Source: Chara braunii
Taxonomy: Eukaryota > Streptophyta > Charophyceae > Charales > Characeae
Direction: 5' to 3'
Assembly: GCA_003427395.1 (NCBI GenBank)
Contig: BFEA01000217.1
Location: 47,336 to 70,016 of the forward strand
Length of the DNA stretch: 22,681 nt
This document shows, in pieces, positions 17,929-22,681 of this stretch. Below the pieces are notes generated by a model. It was not told the origin of the DNA. It saw nothing but the letters and a program-made list of their open reading frames with translations, and did not search any database. Made by a program: the position numbers and the translations under genes. Position 1 is the stretch's first letter. The number at the start of each line of letters is the position of its first letter.

Positions 17929-18997
17929 ACCGCCACCGTCTCTCTACCTTCAGCCTCCCTTCTGATGTTCCCACGTTTTGGCAATCTGTCGAGGAAGCGT
18001 CTCTGTCCTTCACGATCAAGCAATTGGATGTGCCAATCCTAGATGCGGTCAAGTGGACGCGGTGGTGGCAAGCCTACATGGTGCTCAGTTTTTGCCTCCT
18101 CGAGGTCGCCTTTCATTGGGTGGAACCCGCAGACAGGAGTGTGGAGGACGAGATCCCGGACCACGAGGTGGATTTGCTGCTCATCCAGGGGTGGAGAGCG
18201 GATACGAAGGGAGATTTTTTGGGGATCCTATTCGGAGACGTGCGCGACGACCATCTGAGCTCCATTACGGACGAGCTGCTGGTGACGAGAGGCCGGGGAC
18301 AGCCACGCTCGCTCGTACCCTGGAGCCGCATCTTCTTTGGTCCACCTGTACGAAATTGGAGGAGGGCAACTACTACTTACTCTCGAGAGGTGCATACCTG
18401 AGCGTCGACGTCACTAATCTCTCCACGTGGGACCCACTCATCTAACGCGTTCCTATAGGAGAGACCACTGAGGAAGCCGAAGAGGAGCGGGAAGAGGAAA
18501 GCGAGGAGGGTGGTCACCTTCAGTATACGGAAGGAGAGACGACGCCAGAAGAGGAGGAATCGGTGGCTGAATCAGATGATCCCGATTATCAAGAATCGGA
18601 GGACGCCGAGTCGGAAGAAGCCAGTTCGGGGCAGGCGGAGTCGGAGGAAGAAGAAGGTGGATCGGGTGAGTCAAGTGGTCCCGACGAATTGAGCAGAGAA
18701 AAAAGAGAGGCCGTGGCGCAGAGGAAACGGGCAGCAGCAAAAGGAAAGTGGTCGATCGAAGAATCAGAAGGGCCACCACCGCAACTGCTGCAGGGCGATC
18801 CGTCGCTCAATCCAGAACCATCGCGGGAAGAAGACGAAAGAGATGGAGGCGCCACCGCCGAGGGATCAAGAAGCCGCCGTCGCCGAAGAAGTGAATCGCC
18901 CTCCCAATCCTCCCCAGTTCGACCCGCAGCCCTTTGTTTACGTCGAGATGCGGGCACTTGGGCTTCGTCCCCGGTCGTTATCCCATCGTCCTCGTGA
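17925..18997 (+). pseudogene. ORF-Y, unknown acidic protein of the retrotransposon
   Basis: It begins at ATG 17925 within the ATGA that also ends ORF-X. The first about 135 codons (MNRHRLSTFSLPSDVP, a Trp-rich part KWTRWWQAYM, and acidic PDHEVDLLLIQGW) are in one frame. Near 18340 the frame shifts to LEEGNYYLLSRGAYLSVD, then TAA at 18443-18445. The same frame stays open to a TGA at 18995-18997. The second half is strongly acidic (EEEREEESEEGG, ESEDAESEEASSG) with a basic segment KREAVAQRKRAAAKGK and an Arg/Ser-rich end (SRSRRRRRSESPSQ), patterns typical of nuclear or RNA/chromatin-binding tails. I do not know the family. One shift plus one stop make it a pseudogene. Confidence 0.6.
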
Positions 18998-19041
18998 CTT
19001 CCTCACCCTCCAACAGCTCCCAGGGCGACCCCCATTCCCCG

Positions 19042-19485
19042 ATGGGTGGCAACCATTCCCACTCTCCCTTTTCCACCATCGCTACGCCACCCGCCTTTGA
19101 CCACCATCTTCCCGCACACTACTACTCGCTCGCTCGTCACTTCCTTCCCCCTCCACGTCTTTCTCTTTAGCGTGGATTGACAGGAGTATAATAATATAGA
19201 GGTCTATTGCGTCATCACGGGCACGATTCCTGCGTGCGAAGAATATGACGATTTCCACGCTGCCATCCGTCGTACCCTCTACACCCTCTACCCTGACTAC
19301 CTCGTCTCTCTCCCCCATCAACGTCGGCACCCTCGCTTTCCGCGATCCACCGCTCTATTCATTTCGTCCCACTCCCCTCCGACGACGAGGAAATTTACCG
19401 CTTCATGCCTCCTCTCCCCCAAGCCTATCCACCACCTCCCCCATCCGTAATTAGACTACCTTTCCCGGGCAACGTTTTGGATTGA
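19042..19485 (+). pseudogene. ORF-Z, unknown, several frameshifts
   Basis: Protein-like stretches follow one another in different frames: from ATG 19042 (GGNHSHSPFSTIATPP, HYYSLARHFLPPP), then IEVYCVITGTIPACEEYDD with YTLYPDYLVSLPH (frame of 19199), then INVGTLAFRDPPLYSFRPT (frame of 19245), then SDDEEIYRFMPPLPQAYP and IRLPFPGNVLD ending at TGA 19483-19485. Each piece joins the next smoothly at a one- or two-base shift, so they probably form one decayed gene of about 150 residues. No domain is recognised. It lies just downstream of ORF-Y on the same strand. Confidence 0.55.
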
Positions 19486-20069
19486 GCGCATGCATGCCAC
19501 ATTCGATGACTTCCACACTCAGATCCTACGGTAAGTGGCACGTGTCGGTTCCGCGTCGATCATCGGACAATGGATCGTCACATATGTGACGAACCATTTT
19601 ATGTAATCGCGCAACTTTCTGCGCGAAGCTGCCTTGGGGAAATGGATGGGTCGGATGGGTGAACCGTGAACAGAAGCGTCGGGCGGGCAAGTTGCATGGA
19701 TACCCTCTTTTCTTTTCGTTTTCTGTGGAAATGTGTCGGGACAGTGCCGGGAAAGTCCCCGCGCCAACGATTGGGTGACTGCGCCTTAGCAAGCGCGATG
19801 GACAACGGTTGCCATGACTTCTTTCTTGTTCTGCTGTGAGCGCTGGGGAATTTTGGCGTGATCCTCGCGCAGGAATATCGTTTTCGGTTTCTTTTTTTGA
19901 ATTTTCAATTGATGTCGAACCCCACGGGCTCGCGGAATTGTTTTTGGGCTCTTCGGAATTTCCTTTTGCAATTAGGACTTAGGCTAGGAATTTAGGTACT
20001 CTGAATTTTGTTGCGCCATGCTTGCACGCATCTTGCTGCGCTGGGAACTGGGCTCTGACAGGATCGCGC
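19486..20069. other. non-coding, possible LTR upstream part
   Basis: No gene is supported; the 82- and 88-codon minus frames at 19519-19792 overlap in different frames without motif. If the repeat at 20070-20603 is part of the 3' LTR, this would be its U3. No polypurine tract is convincing; the best purine-rich run is GGGGAAATGGATGGG near 19636. Confidence 0.4.
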
Positions 20070-20600
20070 CCTTAATCTCGTGCAACTGTCGCTTCTAGCG
20101 GGCGCGATTGTAACTGTATCCTTCTTCTTTCTTGATTTCCCCGTGTTTTCCCGCCTTCTTCTTCTCGTCTTGCATGCTTAATGCTCCGTTCTAATTGGCC
20201 TGAGTGCCTACATGACCAGATCGATGCGTGGAGTGCGGCTACGACCCCCACGCCGCGGCCTGGCCATGCAGACGTAGGCACTTCCTCTCTCCTCCTTCTG
20301 GCCACTTGGGCTCAATCCTGTATCTTCCGCGCAAGCATGCATGCTATAAATTTCGCAAGCGCGATTAGTCTGCTCTCTATGAGCCTTGGAGTTAGCGCGA
20401 TCAGTGAGGGTCGGTTAACGAGTCGGCTTGAGAGGTGAGTCGACGAGGGAGTTGGGCGATCCGACGAGCTGGTGTCAGGCATGCGGGGTTGACGTGCGGG
20501 CCGTAACGGACTGTGGCGCACAGGCAAATCTGGCTTGCATGCTCGAACAAAGCGGGGTGGTAACTCTGTGTTGATGCGCTACGACGGACTGCCCGCATCG

Positions 20601-20603
<3 letters not shown>
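20070..20603 (+). repeat. dispersed repeat, copy B
   Basis: This is the opposite-oriented partner of 95-640. Shared blocks include GCGATTA/CGCAAGC around the TATA box, CATGACCAGATCGATG (about 20211-20226) and an exact block ending at 20603 next to (GA)n. It shows many substitutions and indels against copy A, so duplication is not recent. Orientation places its TATA box on the same strand as the retrotransposon, at a distance that would suit a 3' LTR. The short minus-strand frames are not supported as genes. Confidence 0.75.
20345..20351 (+). promoter_or_regulatory. TATA-like box in repeat copy B
   Basis: TATAAAT in the context CATGCTATAAATTTCGC is shared with copy A (354-360, minus). The block from about 20339 to 20366 is nearly identical between copies and is the best-conserved part of the repeat. 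Confidence 0.5.

Positions 20604-20647
<44 letters not shown>
20603..20647. repeat. (GA)n microsatellite
   Basis: About 22 GA units directly follow repeat copy B, mirroring the (TC)n at the window start next to copy A. Confidence 0.97.
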
Positions 20648-20648
<1 letters not shown>

Positions 20649-21288
20649 AGCTGTGTGAGTGCGGGATGAGGTCCCTTCTTTTGCTCGTTTGTATAATTTT
20701 GGTTTCTACAGTGGCCGAGTTTGTTGCGGCCGTTTCAGACTCTTTCTTGTAATTCGTCTCGGATTTCCTTTGTCGCGTTTGCCTCGTGTGTACGCATGGA
20801 ATGGATGTGAACTCCTTCCCGTTAGTGCTCTTTTTGGATTCCAATCTTGTTTTGCGATGCCTGTTTAGTTCAAATTTCGTCACCTTCTATTATCCATCTG
20901 CATGAGCAATACTCTCATATTTGATTGGAAGCCCTCACTACGAATGTTTGGGTCTAATCGTTAGCCTTCGATCGTCACCAAACCACCAAGAATGCTGTGA
21001 GGAGTTGATTGCCCTTGACCCTTTTCTCTCCTTTTCGTCACATGAATGGCGTGGGTATGAATGTAATGTATTGATCTCACCCCGTATAGCATGAGTAGGA
21101 TAGTTGCATGCAGGACGGACGCAATCGGTACACCGAACCAAGGAGCGATCTGCTTCCGCTCATGTGCACGCTCACGTACGACCGTGATCGCGAGAAAACA
21201 GAGTCGCCGCGTATGCGCACATCTGCATGAGTCAATCCCGACCCTGACTCATTACGAGGATGCGGGAGATCGAGTTCACTAATCCGAC
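20648..21288. other. non-coding, T-rich to mixed, nothing recognised
   Basis: No frame longer than about 75 codons and no domain. The T-rich stretch with TTTGTATAATTTTGG and TTCTTGTAATTCG could include polyadenylation-type signals of an LTR R/U5 region, but no LTR end is identifiable. Confidence 0.35.
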
Positions 21289-21714
21289 ATGGCCGCAAGA
21301 ACTCCCTCTCGGATCACCAATCGTAAGAGCCTAAGGGACCCGAAGTATCGCGAATACTGGGAGGGCGAACAAATCAGACGGCGGGGAAACTTGAGAAACC
21401 CGGAATTCCCCTGTCTGACAAAACACGATCGACTGTGCGCATGGGACTTCCATTGTGCCATAACTAACGATCCCGGGGCCCGACCTACCCGGATACCGAC
21501 AATACTCAATATTACATATCTCCGGGCTTCGTCGTTATTGCCAACAACTTTCCTCCCTTCCATCTCCTCCTCCCATACCACCAGCTCACAGTGGTGTCGT
21601 GGAACTCCAGAGCCCGCTATTGGCCCCACACGTCGTGCCAGCGACACCGGGCATATCGAGCATTGGAAATTACCCGGCAAACCCAAACTGGGATCGAGCC
21701 GCGCCAACAACTGA
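21289..21714 (+). CDS. unrecognised ORF, 141 codons
   Basis: The frame starts at ATG 21289 (context CCGACATGG) and ends at TGA 21712-21714. The N-terminal third is charged and basic (RKSLRDPKYREYWEGEQIRRR), followed by a Cys/Trp part (LCAWDFHCAITND) and a Ser/Thr/Pro-rich second half. No family is recognised. The opposite strand is also open for 240 codons over 21279-22001, which weakens either call. It could be the start of a gag-like gene of another retroelement, or chance. Confidence 0.3.
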   Translation: MAARTPSRITNRKSLRDPKYREYWEGEQIRRRGNLRNPEFPCLTKHDRLCAWDFHCAITNDPGARPTRIPTILNITYLRASSLLPTTFLPSISSSHTTSSQWCRGTPEPAIGPTRRASDTGHIEHWKLPGKPKLGSSRANN

Positions 21715-22600
21715 TCGAACCGCGCGGTAGCTACTGCGACCCACTGGTTCACCAGATGAGGAACCAACCACAGCGACGCAACTGGCAGAGAAGATAATCC
21801 CAGAAACGGTCTCCGCATACCATCTTGCACCACTACCCCTAAACTTGCCACCGGAGATCTCAGTTCCGACCTGGGACTCCACCCCCACTTTCCTAAAATC
21901 CTTGGCACACCCCCTTTTTCGCACTTCCAGGCCCCCAACTCACTCCGATCAGGAAGTCGCGCTGGGCGTGAGGTTCGAGCGTCACAATCGCACATTGCCA
22001 AAGGGCCGAGTTCCGGACACCCACTGGGGGGTGCCGTGCCACACAGCGAACCGAACCATGGACAAACCAGCCCACCGAAACGGACACATAGAATTTCAAC
22101 AAAAAAAAAAAAAAGTGCCCCTTCTTTTTCGCGGCAGGGTACGGGCCGAGCTCTCTTGCATTCTCGTCCATTTTCCTTACTGTAACAGCTTTTTCGGCGC
22201 CGTTCATTCCCTGCGCACCACGACTACAAATGTTTCCACTCGCCTCCTAACTTCCTAACTTACCGGGACCTCCTACGAGTTCGGAATACTGTGGGATCCG
22301 CCAAAACGCAGTTTTTTACTTACCGTATGTAGTGTGGGATCAGACCTTTACTCGGGATTTTTTCCCTAAGGGTACGGAAAGTGGCTGAGTACAGATCCTG
22401 GCTTGTCACACAACACTCTCCCACGCACCACACACAACCCACTCACACTCACACCCGTGTTGGCCAAATACCCTACTACTACCGATTTTTTTAAATTACC
22501 CGGGCAGTTCTTTTTTTTTTTTTTTTCAAAACTACACTATGTTCTTCTCTCAAATTATTTTTTCACTTTTCACGACCTTCCTACCACTACTCCTAAGACT
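21715..22600. other. non-coding, homopolymers, nothing recognised
   Basis: An A14 run lies at 22101-22114 and a T16 run at 22511-22526. The 137-codon plus frame at 21845-22258 crosses the A run and shows no domain. Between 22270 and 22450 the sequence is C/A-rich with repeated CACAC words. Confidence 0.35.
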
Positions 22601-22681
22601 ATATAGAGGGGACCCCTGCAAGCATAGGGCCTCGCAAACGAGGTAATTCATGGGGCGATATAGAGGGGACCCCTGCAAGCA
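22601..22681. repeat. exact 24-bp direct repeat, 57-bp period, at the window edge
   Basis: A 24-bp block beginning ATATAGAGGGGACCCC occurs at 22601-22624 and again at 22658-22681, ending on the last base of the window. It contains the inverted repeat AGGGGACCCCT. Between the copies lies a small CCTCG-CAAA-CGAGG hairpin. Exact identity and a regular period suggest a recent tandem array that continues beyond the window. Confidence 0.9.

Larger units (their letters stand above)
11836..19485 (+). mobile_element. Ty3/gypsy LTR retrotransposon, decayed, with PHD finger and three 3' ORFs
   Basis: Gag zinc knuckle, aspartic protease, reverse transcriptase, RNase H and integrase occur in Ty3/gypsy order (integrase after RNase H). 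Between RNase H and integrase lies a C4HC3 finger in the RNase H frame. After integrase there are three more frames on the same strand. At least nine frameshifts and several stops break the coding region, so the copy is old and immobile by itself. I could not pair LTRs: the start is set at a candidate primer-binding site and the end at the stop of ORF-Z. The LTR-like repeat at 20070-20603 lies 3' in plus orientation and may belong to this element, but no direct copy is seen upstream of gag. Confidence 0.88.

Noticed and set aside
17449-18997. Envelope gene
   Set aside because: No signal peptide, no strong membrane segment, no cysteine-rich ectodomain; acidic and RS-like tails fit a nuclear protein better.
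18843-19100. 85-codon plus-strand ORF as a separate gene
   Set aside because: It overlaps the end of ORF-Y in another frame; the ORF-Y frame with its Arg/Ser-rich tail and stop at 18997 is the better reading.
20401-20883. 160-codon minus-strand ORF
   Set aside because: It reads through the (GA)n run as Ser-Leu repeats and through repeat copy B; no domain.
21279-22001. 240-codon minus-strand ORF
   Set aside because: Long but without motif, overlapping a plus-strand ORF of equal plausibility in GC-rich DNA where chance frames are longer.

Overview
This window reads as nuclear, repeat-rich eukaryotic DNA, most likely from a streptophyte. It has microsatellites, many A or T homopolymers of 12-30 bases, tandem minisatellites, TATA boxes, a decayed hAT DNA transposon and a decayed Ty3/gypsy LTR retrotransposon. 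I see no host gene, no prokaryotic gene order, no CRISPR and no rRNA. The style of the gag-pol protein and its 3' accessory reading frames reminds me of retroelements in a charophyte alga such as Chara. That is recall, not a search result, so the organism call is tentative (about 0.5).

Layout. 1-640 is a (TC)n tract followed by a dispersed repeat with a minus-strand TATA box; a diverged copy in opposite orientation lies at 20070-20603, next to (GA)n. 640-6900 has no recognisable gene but is unusually rich in short perfect stem-loops, including a string of them just upstream of a TATAAAAG box (1956-2213) and two hairpins with the same 8-nt loop (3995-4096). 6900-8860 is a run of unrelated tandem arrays: hairpin units of about 60 bp, a 10-bp C-rich minisatellite, four 225-245 bp units each ending in an A-rich tail, and a 45-bp triplicate. 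8836-11038 (minus) is a hAT transposase pseudogene with six in-frame stops and one frameshift. 11100-11212 is a tRNA-like SINE candidate.

11836-19485 (plus) is the main object: a Ty3/gypsy element in the order gag, protease, reverse transcriptase, RNase H, PHD-type zinc finger, integrase, ORF-X, ORF-Y, ORF-Z. Gag, protease, RT, RNase H and integrase are broken by frameshifts and stops, and the RT has lost a catalytic aspartate. The PHD-like segment and ORF-X are still open. Two things look unusual: a C4HC3 finger placed in the pol frame between RNase H and integrase, and three same-strand reading frames after integrase, the first two sharing an ATGA stop/start overlap. I could not find a matching pair of LTRs.

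From 20648 to the end the sequence is mostly unassigned, with one unrecognised 141-codon ORF (21289-21714) and an exact 24-bp repeat (57-bp period) that runs off the window edge.
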